Shown piece after piece: positions 33,298 through 44,431 of a stretch of 46,861 nt of DNA. The stretch lies in the NCBI GenBank assembly GCA_034698045.1, contig JAQGAU010000062.1, positions 1 to 46,861 of the forward strand, written 5' to 3'. The notes under the pieces are model-generated. The model worked only from the letters and a program-made list of their open reading frames with translations, did not search any database and had not been told where the DNA came from. How positions within the stretch are numbered: position 1 is the first letter of the stretch; each line of letters starts with the position of its first letter. The translations under genes were made by a program, and so were the position numbers. This DNA is from Paramacrobiotus richtersi (Eukaryota > Tardigrada > Eutardigrada > Parachela > Macrobiotidae).

Positions 33298-35817
33298 GAA
33301 CCTATCCGATGTTCCCAGCGATGATATTAGCGCGTGGACGAAGGCTATTCTCCTACAGAACAACGTACAGGATACCGACCTTCATGCCCTTAACGAGCTA
33401 GAGCGAAATGATTTGACTTTATCATCCGTATGTGAACAACCACTGAGCCAAATAGTTTCTACTGCTCAAGAATCTGTTTTTCCGTAATACATACATATGC
33501 ATAGACGGATGAGCATCGAGAGGATCTAACCGATACGATGATCTTCACGGTTGATCCACCGACATCGGAGGACTTAGATGATGCGGTCTCATGCAAGCGC
33601 TTGAAAGACGGTAACTTCGAAGTAGCTGTGCACATCGCCGATGTCAGCCATTTTGTAAGAGACGGGACCGTGCTGGACCAAACTGCCTTAGCCCGAGGAA
33701 GCTCTGTATATTTGCAAGACAACAAAGCAGTGCATATGCTGCCGCATGAACTAGTTGAACAGTGCTCACTTGATCCCGGAGAGGAACGCTTTGCCGTGAC
33801 AGTCAAATACGAAATAACCGACAGCGGAAAGGTTATTAATACGTCGGATTTCTTCAAATCGCTCATCCGTAGTCGCGCTAGGCTTTCCTACCAACAGGCG
33901 CAGGTACGGTAGCGAGGTTACGGGTCTCAGAGGACGTACAAACTATGTGGTACACTGGTACGTCAAGTTACCTAATTAACATACTGTGGAAACAATTTAA
34001 ATTGGCTTCGTGTTTACTACTCAGTACTTGCATTCGGTAATTATGTGTACTGTACAGGATGCTATCAATGGAGAATTTAATGGTACAATTGCAAAATAGG
34101 ACTGCGGTCAAAGAAATGTGACTTACGAAGAAAGAATAGACATTGTGGAAAGTATACGCTATCTGAACGCAGTAACCCAAGAGCACAGGATCGCGCGGTT
34201 GGAAAGAGGTGAACAACGATCGTGAAATCATCAGTTATAGTCTTCGTCATTTTTTTTTTCAGGCAGTATAAAGAACTCTGTAATTTTCAGATCAAGCTGT
34301 CTCCCTAGGCAGTTGCAAGCCTATCAATCTGTGCCGTTTCGATTTGAACCCTGACGGAACTATTGCGATGTCGGAGGAAGAGAACAAGCGCTACCAAAGC
34401 CAAGAGTAAGCAACACTGAGATTTCCCAACTAAAAAGCTCATAGTCAGCATGTAACTGCGCTTTTGCCAGAATGATCGAGGAGCTGGCCATACTAACTAA
34501 TCAAACAACAGCAGAAGGAATCGCAATGGTAGGAAATTAGGAATGAATTTAAACACAAACAGTTTAATTCGACAAATATGTAAATGTGTTGTTTATATTA
34601 AACAGAAATTTCCACACAACGCTCTTCTTTGTCACCACGCAGTGCCTCGTGCTCACGCTTTGCACTTAATGAAGAAAAACTGCAGATTGATTGGGATCGA
34701 TGTAAATACGGATTGCCGTGCTAGTTTACGGCAGCTCCTTCAACACGAGGAGAGCGAGGCCAGATCAGCTGCTATCAGATCCATGCTGATCAAGACAATG
34801 AGGAGCGGACAGTACGTTCAGTCGGCCGAAATGGATTATCCCCATTATGGCCTTGGTAAGGTTCATTATGTTTTATGAGATTTTAGAGGTTCTGCGGAAC
34901 GGTTAAAACATAATGCATATGGTGGTATCCAAAGGGTGAACTGGTACTTACTTGTGCCTCTGTTCTGTAAGTTACAGTAGGTATGTAAATCATACAGTGA
35001 CATGATTAAATGCCTCTTCAAACGTAGCTTCCCTCGGTGATTATTACGCCCCGCTTACTTATCATCAGGATATATTACTGATTGATCTATTAAGGTATGA
35101 AGCGCTATACAACCGCGACCTCGCCGATTCGTCGGTATGGGAATATTGTCGTGCATCGCATGCTCTTCATGCAGCGATGTTCCTATAACACCACCTGAAC
35201 TGGAAAAAATCATTGACATCTGCAACAACCGCCAGATGGCTGCGTCTAACTGCAAAAGGGAAAGCTGGAATTTATTCTTTGGATTCTACCTGAAACAACA
35301 AGGTCCTCTGTACGAACATGCAGTGGTGGTGGGACTGTATCCGACCGAGTTCACGATTGATGTGCTGGTCTTACGGTTTGCGCTGCGTAAAAGGATTTTG
35401 TTAAAGGGCGCTAGGAAAGACAAAAGTATCGCCGGGTGTCGCCACCTGTCGAATCAAGCTTCTGGAAAACAGACATTTCGCGTTAAATTCACTGGAAAAT
35501 GGAATGAAACTACCGGTAAGTGGAGATCTGGGAGGAAAAGACTTATAGCAGTCTGGGATGAAGTAACCGTGAAATTAGAAGCAGCAGAAGAGGGTGATCC
35601 TAGAAACATCAAGGTACGGCACATGCTGGCGAAAACGCTTCTGTAAACTTTCGTAATACAGTGTCACAGTGCAAAAGAAAAACGTTTCTGTGATATCTAG
35701 GTCATCTTGTTGGACTACAGGACGCCAAATCGCAATACGAATGCTGAAACGCAAACCAATACAATAACCTCAGAAGCAACTGACCTACACAAAGCTGAAG
35801 TCGAAGGATTTGCGTAG
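33298..35817 (+). pseudogene. DIS3L2: 5'-truncated, frameshifted DIS3L2-type 3'-5' exoribonuclease
   Basis: Eight exons join in consistent phases: 33298-33427, 33505-33903, 34100-34208, 34291-34405, 34471-34528, 34606-34855, 35095-35613 and 35701-35817. The product (about 565 codons) covers the RNB catalytic domain and the C-terminal S1-like region. It has FTVDPPTSEDLDDAVSC with all four metal-binding Asp, then DGNFEVAVHIADVSHFV, IRSRARLSYQQAQ, TSPIRRYGNIVVHRM and CNNRQMAAS. DIS3L2 degrades uridylated RNAs 3'-5' in the cytoplasm. The N-terminal cold-shock domains are missing. In exon 7 the reading changes frame between about 35160 and 35185 with no possible intron, so as written it is broken. 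Retained introns rule out a retrocopy. An apparent TAG at 34097 is harmless because it lies in the intron 3 acceptor. A sequencing error at the frameshift cannot be excluded. Confidence 0.7.
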
Positions 35818-36295
35818 TTTTTTATAACGGAACTGCTCCGATTACCGTAATTAATTGTGTGATTTTGGAGTTTGGTTTATTGAATATTATAGTCCGGAGG
35901 TTGTCTGACCATGCGACCATGAAGTGAGACTCATCCCGCAGTCTGGATCATTTGCATATTTTGGTGTTGCTTTTTAGCGGTAGTACACATTACTTATACT
36001 TAAGCAATGCGAAATCTTACCGTTAATTCGCTGCATAAAATTGGGTGACATGAATACGCAAGGCAGCAAACAAAATTCTGACTTCTTCGATTCTGCACCC
36101 GCGTGCGTGTCTGAAACTGAACGCCGGGTAAACGACGTAAATTACATTTACACTTTCTTAATTAAATAGCACTATTCCATAACAAACATATTCCATAGCT
36201 GCTGATGTGTTATCCGAAATCGCCAAACGTAATGCAAAAATGAATAAATGCCGACCGGATTCGACTGATCTGAGAGCGAGTCGTCTTGCATCTGT
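35818..36295. other. Intergenic sequence, nothing recognised
   Basis: It probably includes the 3' end of the exonuclease fragment and the boundary of the receptor relic that follows. No further feature was found. Confidence 0.4.
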
Positions 36296-36905
36296 GTCGA
36301 GATGCTGAGTTTGGTGGTGTTTATGATGCTGCAAAGATATTGTTCTTGCCAATGTAGAAATCTGTACATTACCGATTTCTCACCGCTGTCTATGCATTAG
36401 TATGTACAAAAGGTCATTCTACCTGTTCCATACGGACTGATGACAGCCAGTCTCTTTTAATTATGTATGTGCACGTAAAGTGGTAAAGTGAAAGATAGAG
36501 TCAGTCCCTTGAACAAAACATACTGCACATGATTGTATGAAAACGTGCATGAGAAACAGGGATGTCGACCGGAAATCCATGTAAAACGGCATCCTTGATG
36601 GCAAGAAAATGGCCGAGAGGAAAGGTTCAACGGTCTAATGCACCCGCCTGCGGGTAGCTCTTGGGTATGCAGCGGTCGATTTCTTAGTTGAACGCTGACG
36701 TGCTGAGCACGATCATGCATAAGTTTGATTTCAAACAGCAACCTTGTTCTTCAGGGTGTTTCACCGTGTTTGTGCGCCAGTGAAGTGACATCTGCCTGAT
36801 TACATATTAATTATTGACTCCACGTACAATTCAAACCGCAATAAAAGCAGATCAAATCAAAAGTGAACTCATACTTCCTAATAGGCAGTAGGATTTAGCG
36901 TGGTG
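36296..36905 (+). pseudogene. Relic A: end of GPCR exon 4 plus 3' flank
   Basis: 36300-36336 reads almost as GPCR-4 exon 4 (codons for DAEFGGVY) but the stop region is mutated (GCTGCAAAG for GCTGCTTAG). The next 570 bp align with the GPCR-4 3' flank (24948-25560), including a 37-bp identical block at 36633-36669. No other receptor exon is left upstream, where 36240-36300 is only vaguely similar. It is the remains of a lost receptor copy or of a 3'-end segmental duplication. Confidence 0.7.
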
Positions 36906-37201
36906 CATTTTTTATTTTAAACTTAGAAGACTATCAGCAGTAGAAGGATAATTTGGCAAAGCAGGGCCATAATACGATAACTGTCATAGAAAAGTCCAAA
37001 ATTGTTTCCAAAAAGGGTCGAATCTGCTAGCACACGAAAAGGGCGTCAATGTTGCATATAGCCATTGATCACCTGAATGCAGCGGCCAATATCTGTACTT
37101 AAAGCATGCGATCGAAACCTGAAGAAAACCTTTTCCGTGTAATGTGCATGTAGAATGAATGGAACTTCTGGTGCATGTAGGATTACTGAAATTTTATTTT
37201 A

Positions 37202-37262
37202 GCTTGTATTCTTCAGAACGTGCTCGAATTATCGCAATGGCCTGCACACTTTATGGATCACC
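37202..37262 (+). pseudogene. Relic B: start of GPCR exon 4
   Basis: TTTTAG followed by about 57 bp aligns with the acceptor and first codons of receptor exon 4: ATTCTTCA..ATGTGC is altered to ATTCTTCAGAACGTGC, then ATCGCAATGGCCTGCACACTT matches codons for YRNGLHT with changes. It stops abruptly where the SINE-like element begins. It lies downstream of relic A, so the two pieces cannot come from one simple truncated gene in normal order. Confidence 0.65.
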
Positions 37263-37500
37263 CAGCTGCACACCGCTTTGTCAAGTCATATTTCTGGTGA
37301 TTATACATCTGGCCCGAAGATCGTATATATGGCGTGGGTTCGATTCCCACGGTAAGTACTTTTATCCAAATTTCTGTTTCGAAGATCAACCAAAAAATGA
37401 ACTTCAAAAATTCCCAATAGCCAGTCCTGAGGACTTGATTGTCCTGTTGTAAGTGCCTTTACCAAGGCTTTGGCTACCGCAGTAAAATAATAATAATAAG
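37263..37500 (+). mobile_element. tRNA-derived SINE-like element
   Basis: GTGGGTTCGATTCCCAC at 37326-37342 is a perfect T-arm/B-box of an RNA polymerase III promoter, preceded by a tRNA-like stretch (CATCTGGCCCGAAGATCG). About 140 bp of non-tRNA body follows, ending in an AATAATAATAATAA tail (37486-37499). The acceptor stem does not pair, so it is not a tRNA gene. Insertion directly beside relic B fits a SINE that broke the exon. No clear target-site duplication was found. Confidence 0.5.
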
Positions 37501-39479
37501 CCGATTATTCCTGGCGTGGACCGTTTCTTCCCTGTCTTACGACAGTAAATCGCTGATGTCTTTCAAACAAACTTAATTAATCGAATCCACTAAATGCACA
37601 CAGTGTGCAGTGCATTTTCTAATCAGGACAACGCGCAGGCGTGAATATAGAGCTAGGGTATCAGTGTTGCGAGGAGTTGGAGGAGCGGTAAATGTGCCCT
37701 TTACAAGTTAGCAAGAAATGGCTAAAATCGTAAGCCCTGAGGTATTCCTTACAGTTTCGATCATGAGCCTGATCTGATCTGGCCTGCGCTTCATTTAATT
37801 AGCCTGGGATCGAATATCTGTCGGCAACACATGTCAACGACCAACATCATGGTGCTTCGCATTACGAGATTACTGCATCCTTTCTCTTCAAATCAGCGCT
37901 TGATTTGTTGGTGTACCTAAGAACCATTACAATGATCACTCATTTTTTGAAACCCCAAAAAGTTTAGAACCGCAAGTAAATTATGGGTAAACGGATCGCT
38001 GAAGCCCACCTGGCACAGACTATACTGCTGGTGAATACATTACCGCAATACATAATGTGAATTTTCGTAGTATGACGGTGCTTAGGACTTGGCGTGCTTA
38101 TAATCGATCTTCTTTTTGTGCTTAATTTTTTCTGTCTGGGTCCGCGTTTTATCAGCCTACAGTGCCTCCTCTCAGAACTGACAGTGGTGAAACTTTGTTT
38201 TCTAACATAAAACGTCGGGCAATAAAAAACTGGTGAAACTTTATAAGCACCATGAACAGTATCTAAATATTTTAAGTTTTAGACGTCTGTTAAACCAACC
38301 CGCTAATTGAACTTAGTGAGCAACCGCTATGAATTGAGGCAACATACATCAATCATGCAATGCAGTACGTCTGCGATTGTCGGACATTCAGTAATAAACC
38401 ACATGCCACATTGTACTGTCTTGGCAAGGCATTATGGCAGTCCTAGCTTGATAAAGTAATAAGTATTGTACACTCATGCACGCCTAACTTATGCTGCATA
38501 AATTTCACAGACTGCTTCGCTTACAAAGAAAAAAATAGCAAAAAGTGACCTTTGGAGGCATTGCCAACATCACCAAAGTTCTCGTAACAGTTCTTCCCAA
38601 TTCCTATTTCACACGTTACCTACACGTATATCCATAACCTTTACGTGGTGACATAACACTGACATTTAAAACTGCGAAATCGCTAATTAATAATGTTATC
38701 AGTCATCGGATATTTCATTTAGGAACGGATGCAGAGGGATGATGCTGTGTCGGTAATAATTATCTATGAGCTAACTACCGTCAGCAAGCTCAATCTTTGG
38801 GAAAATCCGTTCTCCATCAGTATATATCTGATGAATTGTTCTTGGGACGTCATCGAAGAGCGCCGGGTATGAAGATCTGCAATTGGCTACATGTTGTGAT
38901 TCCTCCCTTGACTGCGTTTGAGATTAACAGTTAACGGTCTAATCGAAACCCTTGGAATGAAGACCGGACGCACACCGTCTGCTGCGCATTTTGGCCACGA
39001 AGATTCATCATGACCATGAAACCGGCGAAACGCGATTAAATGTGTCCATATCTACCAGCGTAAAAATGCAGCGAACAGCGAACCACACTGGGAACAGCAC
39101 TGTCTTCCGCTAATCTGAACGAGACTTTTCGGCCGTTCGGCCCGACAGGGGGTTTTTGTTAACTGACCTTCTTTTGTAATTCGTTTGTAATTTGTATCCA
39201 TTGCAATATATTTGTACGCACGCTTTTGTTGTTTTGTAATTTTAGTGCACAATGCTCTTACATGTTGTTAGAGATACAGCATGTATGCCAACACGTAAAT
39301 ATAGATGGTTAACCACCGCCTACCGTAACGGTGTTCTGTTTCCTTTTTGCCCACATTTCTACATCTCCGGTGCCTTGAGCAAACGAATTCTCTATTTCTA
39401 CACGTTCAGAAACTGGATAAGTATACACACTTTGGACCATCCTGCACGTTTCCAAGGTTGATTAAGAGTGTTCACAATC
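37501..39479 (+). promoter_or_regulatory. Upstream region of GPCR-5 with U1-U3 blocks
   Basis: A fragment of U1 (GTTAAACCAACCC near 38290), U2 (GTGACCTTTGG at 38547-38600) and U3 (38690-38910, with ATGTTATCAGTCATCGGATA, CGGTAATAATTATCTATGAG and GAGCGCCGGGTATGA) occur in the order seen before GPCR-4. The 37.5-38.2 and 38.9-39.4 kb parts contain nothing else that I recognise. Regulatory function is inferred only from position and recurrence. Confidence 0.4.
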
Positions 39480-41707
39480 ATGAACTGGACTAATTCAGCT
39501 GCATTTGAAAACGGTAGCGTTTTAAATGCTACGGTACCACTGATACCCAGCCCAACCGCAACTGATCTGTACCGGTCATCGGTAAAAATATGGTTTACCG
39601 TGACATGCGCTGTCAGTTTTGCCGGTGCGTTTTTCATCGCATTGTTGCTGTGTGCCATGGCTTTTGGCTCACAGACACGACGAGGCGCGAACGTTCTTAT
39701 TGTCCATTTATTATGCGTGGAATTTGTAATGTGCAGCGCGCTAATCCCACACCAAGCGTTCAGTATTTACTTTCCGTTCGCCAGAATTGGACGCACAGGT
39801 AGGAAACTCCGAATCTGTAACATTAATCCGAGATGAAAAGTTGTGCTCCGTTAGGTGGTTCTCTTGATTGCGGAAGTTCGATCGTTTATGGCTTTAGCAA
39901 ACTTTTTTTTGCTTCAGTGTAGAATAGTTAATGGTGCACTTCTAAAACCTATTTGAAGTGGCTTGCACACAAGCTCTTGTTGCACAAAGGTTATATCAAC
40001 GTTTGCAAATTACAGTATTAAATTCTGTAATGTACTGATACTACAGTGCATAATTCTACGGTCCGAGAATAGAAAGTCTTTGAACAGTGATTCAGCGCTC
40101 ACACTAATTTCGCGCCATCGAATAAATGACTTTCATCAATACTGGTGGCACAATAAATTATGTCGCAAACTTGCAGGTTGCCGATATGACTACTTCGTCT
40201 TGATGCTAGCAATGAGTAGTTGCCAGTGGCTGACGACCGCCCTGGCTGTCAATCGTGTCATAGCCACAATGGTGCCGCATTATTACCACAAAACTGCTTC
40301 CCGCAGTGCTATACGGGCGACAATTATTCTTTGCTGGGTCATTCCTTGCGCCACCTTCCTCCCGTATGTTTTTGAGGCTGGTGGATACTATGACTCGCTG
40401 TTGCCTTGGAATAGCTGCTCAATTCGGTATGGAAAACAGCAGTTATAATCAGTATTTGAAATAAAAATCGCTTTTGATAGTTCCTTGTATAACCAATTAA
40501 CTCAACTGTAAACTGTAAACACACAGAGAAGCATTTACAGTGCAACTTTCGCACAGCCATAAAAAAGATGCACACAAGGTGATAGATTAGCGGTATAGCG
40601 TCACACTAGTAGTGTGCTCAGCCGGTCGTTTGTTACTTTCTGTTTTGAAATTTGTACACACTAAAAGCAATTTTTTGTCAATATCATTCCATAAGAAGGC
40701 TAAAGAAGCCTAAATAAAGGTGGTATGTTATATTATAATTCACGCCGCTGATGCTGGCGATAAAGGCCAAAGCGGCATAGTGCTTCTGGTAAAGCTTAAT
40801 CAGCGTAAACTGACAGTGCATGACAGTACTTTCACACATGTATCGCATGGTATTAGCGACGCATCTTAATGCAATGTAGTACTTTTTGTTCATTCTAAAA
40901 AAGGCACAAAGATAACAGGGTTCCAGAACTCGTAATGTAGATATTCTGGTCACCTGAGTGTATGGACCTTCGCTCCGCTCCGTTCGATAGATTTATCTAA
41001 TCGCAATCACTTTAATTGCTGACGCAACTATGTACCTAAACACATACTTGGTTGCGCCTGTTTGCGTGTAGAATAATTAGTCGGATTGCAGTACTTTGGT
41101 CCCCTGGGCGACACAGACGATGTACTGTGTGGGCTTCTACATCCCGATGGCGTTGATGGGGGCTTGTTATGCCATGATCTTGATCAACCTACTCTGGAAA
41201 AGGTTACGCCGTTCTCAGCAGAACACCGGGCAGGACGCCTTGGCCAACAAAGAACGACAACGGCTAGCCATCGCCAAAATGCTCATGGCTAGTGCACTGT
41301 GGTACTATGCATGCTACCTGCCGAATACTATCATTGCCTCATTCTTTTATTCGATCTATGTGGAGCACCCGCCTATGCAACTATGGCTTAGGATGGTGTT
41401 CTTCCTGGGGTATGCTGGAAATCCGGTATGTTACTGCCGGACCAGAGCAAATGCTGTTCTAAATTATTATCATCTATGTACACAGTGGTAGAGGCTTACG
41501 GCGATTCTGTTGTAGCTAGTACTCTTTGCCATGTGCAAAGATTACCGCAATGGCCTGCGCCCTTTTTGGAGCCACTTGAAGACATGGGTCTGTTGCATGC
41601 CCAGTCGTCCAGCTCGTGTTTCGGGCAAGCCGATGATGTCTACATCCCTAGCTATTGGACCACCTCCCAGTAAAGAACTCAAAGACACGAAGCGTGGCGG
41701 TGCTTAA
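39480..41707 (+). CDS. GPCR-5, rhodopsin-like seven-transmembrane receptor
   Basis: Exons are 39480-39798, 40177-40426, 41092-41425 and 41516-41707 (364 aa), in the family's phases and exon sizes. The start is MNWT. It carries Glu in TM2 (LLCVEFV), NRV after TM3, the Cys pair, CW in TM4, IPMALMGACY in TM5, CYLP in TM6 and GNPLVLF in TM7 (the usual I-F-F replaced by V-L-F). The loop-1 motif is TRRGAN rather than TRGGAN in the other copies. CCM follows helix 8. The tail ends ..RGGA because a TAT codon became TAA; three more ancestral codons and the old TAG (41717-41719) follow untranslated. An AATAAA at 41850-41855 is a plausible polyadenylation signal. It is otherwise intact. Confidence 0.85.
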
Positions 41708-41849
41708 TGTGCTGCTTAGTACTATTTTCGCTCATATACATACTGTACTATTCTATTTTAAGACATGTTTCGAGACAGTGAATGTACAACTTAAGCCGGT
41801 TATCAGCGTGAGTCTGGGAAGCGAGGTTGGCCTGGATTCATCATATTTT

Positions 41850-41855
41850 AATAAA
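41850..41855 (+). terminator. Candidate polyadenylation signal of GPCR-5
   Basis: AATAAA 143 bp past the stop codon, followed by T-rich sequence. It is positioned where a cleavage signal is expected, but there is no transcript evidence. Confidence 0.4.
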
Positions 41856-41880
41856 GTTGTCATTATGGTCAAGAAGCTTT

Positions 41881-41886
41881 TTTATT
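41881..41886 (-). terminator. Candidate polyadenylation signal of the serine protease
   Basis: TTTATT on + reads AATAAA on -, about 260 bp past the protease stop. It lies only 26 bp beyond the GPCR-5 signal, so the two convergent transcripts would overlap. Confidence 0.25.
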
Positions 41887-42144
41887 TTTTTCGGAAACAA
41901 CTCAAATCATGTATTTAAAACGAATTTTATGCTCACGCTGTGCACTTCGCAAAAGTGTCAAAGACAGATATTTGTTCTGCAAACGGCCAAGCGAAAAGCT
42001 AGGCCTAATAACAAAAATTGAGACATTATTATTGAACGTTATAAAAAAATACATTCTAACAAAAAAGAGATGATCAGCTAGTTATTTAGTTTTCGGCTGG
42101 TCACTCTTCGGACAAAGGAGCTTGGTAACTCAGTGTCAAATCGG

Positions 42145-43943
42145 TCAGGAGCGCACGTCTCCTTCTGTTTTCTCGAGTATCCAGTCGGCAAAAAACGGAA
42201 CAAACCCAGAAACTGTTAGTCCGGAAAAGTCGGGACCGGCGCATCGCATTGTGGGACCACCAGAGACAATTCCCACTAGAACCCAACGGCCATCCATTTC
42301 CTGTACCACGGGACCACCGGAATCTCCCTGCCACCGGGCATAATACAGTAGAATCACGTGTTAGTGTATCGTAACCAGATAAGTTATGCTTTCTTTGTTG
42401 ACTGTATCACATAGGCTTTTTACACAGTGTCTTACACTGATACATACCACGCAACCGCCTCGACCGCCGTTTTTATCAGCAGTACAGATCAGATCAGGCG
42501 TAATAACCACTTCAGGGGCTTTAACAAACCGCTGCTGACAATCATGATTCTCCAGGAAAGGAACCTGGGTTTTTTGCAAAACTTGCGGCTTAGGTCCACC
42601 TACGATGATTTGTAGTGATTAAAATGAAAAGGAATCAGCTTTTAAAGTATTTCGTACGTCGTATATGCACAAATTTGGTTTTACCGTTCACAAGCAATGT
42701 ACAGTATGATGTAAGCGGTGTAATCACGCGCACATTTTAACAATTTACATTTTAATATTTTTCCAGCTGTACATATCGTACGTGTTACACTGTTCAGCAT
42801 TATACAATCACATATTAAAAAACGCACACATTAAGATACTGTATAAAGTGCCATACATCTTTGCCATTGCCTAAGGCATGACTTACGCTTTGGCTTGATA
42901 AAATGAATCATACTTCCATATCGAAGTATTGTCGATGGTGTACAATCAGCTTCGTTACATACCTTCAAATAGTGCGCCCCATCCAGTAATAATACCTTTT
43001 CCAACAAAAAAAGCGGCTTAAGAAAAAACAACAGGTTTTTGTGTGGCGCCAGAAAGCTTACCAAGGCTCCCGGAATATGTCTTGTGAGGCCCAATGCAAA
43101 TAGGAAAGATATGCGATGATAAAAGCACTGCTTCTGCTAGCTTCAGTAGCGCGACATCACCCTGACCCCACCGATGAAAATTGAATTTTTCATGAAGGAT
43201 TCGTTTAGACACTGGGACATCCAGGTAAGCTGGCGTGGTGCTAATGTTGCGCAAATCGGTCAACCCAAAACGTGCCGTAATGTTTGTTTTGAAGTCCGCA
43301 TCAAACATCTGAAAAGCCCCACCAGAGAGAGCATTTGCAAATTTGCAACCATAGCGAATGCTTTCGATTGTGCAAGACCTTATAATAATATTCCACATCT
43401 GAGCAGTGTTACAGTAGGTTATGGCTATGCACCATCCTTTCATACCGGTTTTTAGTATATGTCCGTTCGACTGGGCATGTCCAGCGTAATACACATTGAA
43501 TACATGATACATATGTGCTTTTAATTTTTGAACTTACCACGATACAGTGTGCGGCCGTCAAAACCCATCGCGGATGTATCAGAGCACCGCCACAAAAATG
43601 ATGGAAATAACCGGGGCCCAGGAATGTCCCAAGCGCAACCTGCCAGGGGAACTCGCCCAGTTTGGCTTCTTCTCCTCCAATTATCCGTTCCGTAGGTCCA
43701 TCGAAACTGGTGTGCGGCGATCCTTCTGTCACGGGCGGTCTGATTCCGCAGTCTGTAAAATAACGTTAACGCCGTTCAGTAACTTCCGTTAAATCTATGA
43801 TTCTTGCTGTCGATGCGCACTCTCGACTTACCACTGTCTACGAGAGAACCAGCGGCGTTGCCCGCGTTGGCAACATAGCGCATCCAGAATCCGAATTGTA
43901 AGAGAATTGTTACCGTTATAGATAAGGACGTTTGAGCCTGCAT
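42145..43943 (-). CDS. Secreted chymotrypsin-fold (S1A) serine protease
   Basis: Six - strand exons: 43943-43832, 43752-43538, 43308-43062, 42995-42963 (only 33 nt), 42599-42448 and 42327-42145, giving 313 aa with all phases consistent. A hydrophobic N-terminus (residues about 7-22) suggests a signal peptide. A short propeptide with Cys39 precedes the activation site R60|IIGG, so this is a zymogen cleaved after Arg. The triad is His106 (TAAHC), Asp160 (GDVALLKL) and Ser256 (GDSGGP). Other family marks are [24 protein letters not shown] and [10 protein letters not shown]. The residue at chymotrypsin position 189 is Gly250, not Asp, so trypsin-like cleavage after Lys/Arg is unlikely; Gly also replaces Trp215 (VSGGP). 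It converges on GPCR-5 and is unrelated to the receptors. The substrate is unknown; digestive or immune roles are possible. Confidence 0.85.
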
Positions 43944-44431
43944 TCTGGAAAGCGGCTTGTTTACAGCTGCCTTTATTAATTTTTCCTTTTTTCAAAACGT
44001 GTAAGTATTTTCATACAAAAAAGCTGCAATTTTTTAACAGTTATAACCGAATTGCAATGGCGAGGGCCTTTTAATTTTGTGGTAGAAAAATTCGACGTCC
44101 GAAATCGGATATCCGCAAAGCCAGTGTAATTCAGACAGTAGAATGTCCAAACAGCCCTGACGTAAGAAGCTCTCTGTTTGTCAAACAGTGTTTGAAGATT
44201 TTAGTTTAGATCCTGCTGCTCCGCCGAATAAAGTGGAAAGATAGGCATAGCGCTGACCCGAGTCCCACACAGGGTTTATTTTCCAAACAGTACGGCTGGT
44301 GATGCATCATGCACCTAGGGAAAAAACAGCTTGTGGTTCCTAGTTTCACACTAGCCTGCGAACTGACATCGACACATGTACTGAAAATGTCGACCAGAAA
44401 ATTTTGTCTTAAACATTATGGAATAAATAAA
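43944..44431. other. Intergenic sequence, 5' of the protease
   Basis: It presumably holds the protease promoter. No gene, RNA or repeat was recognised. Confidence 0.4.

Noticed and set aside
33459-33866. 135-codon minus-strand frame
   Set aside because: Antisense shadow of the RNB-domain exon on the + strand.
34097-34099. In-frame TAG seen when reading the DIS3L2 fragment from the AG at 34056-34057
   Set aside because: Using the AG at 34098-34099 as the acceptor keeps phase 0 and removes the stop, so it is intronic and not a lesion.
37290-37350. Possible tRNA gene
   Set aside because: The T-arm is perfect but the acceptor stem and D-arm do not pair; better explained as a SINE head.
43174-43455. 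93-codon + frame inside the protease locus
   Set aside because: Antisense to the exon carrying the catalytic Asp; no independent support.
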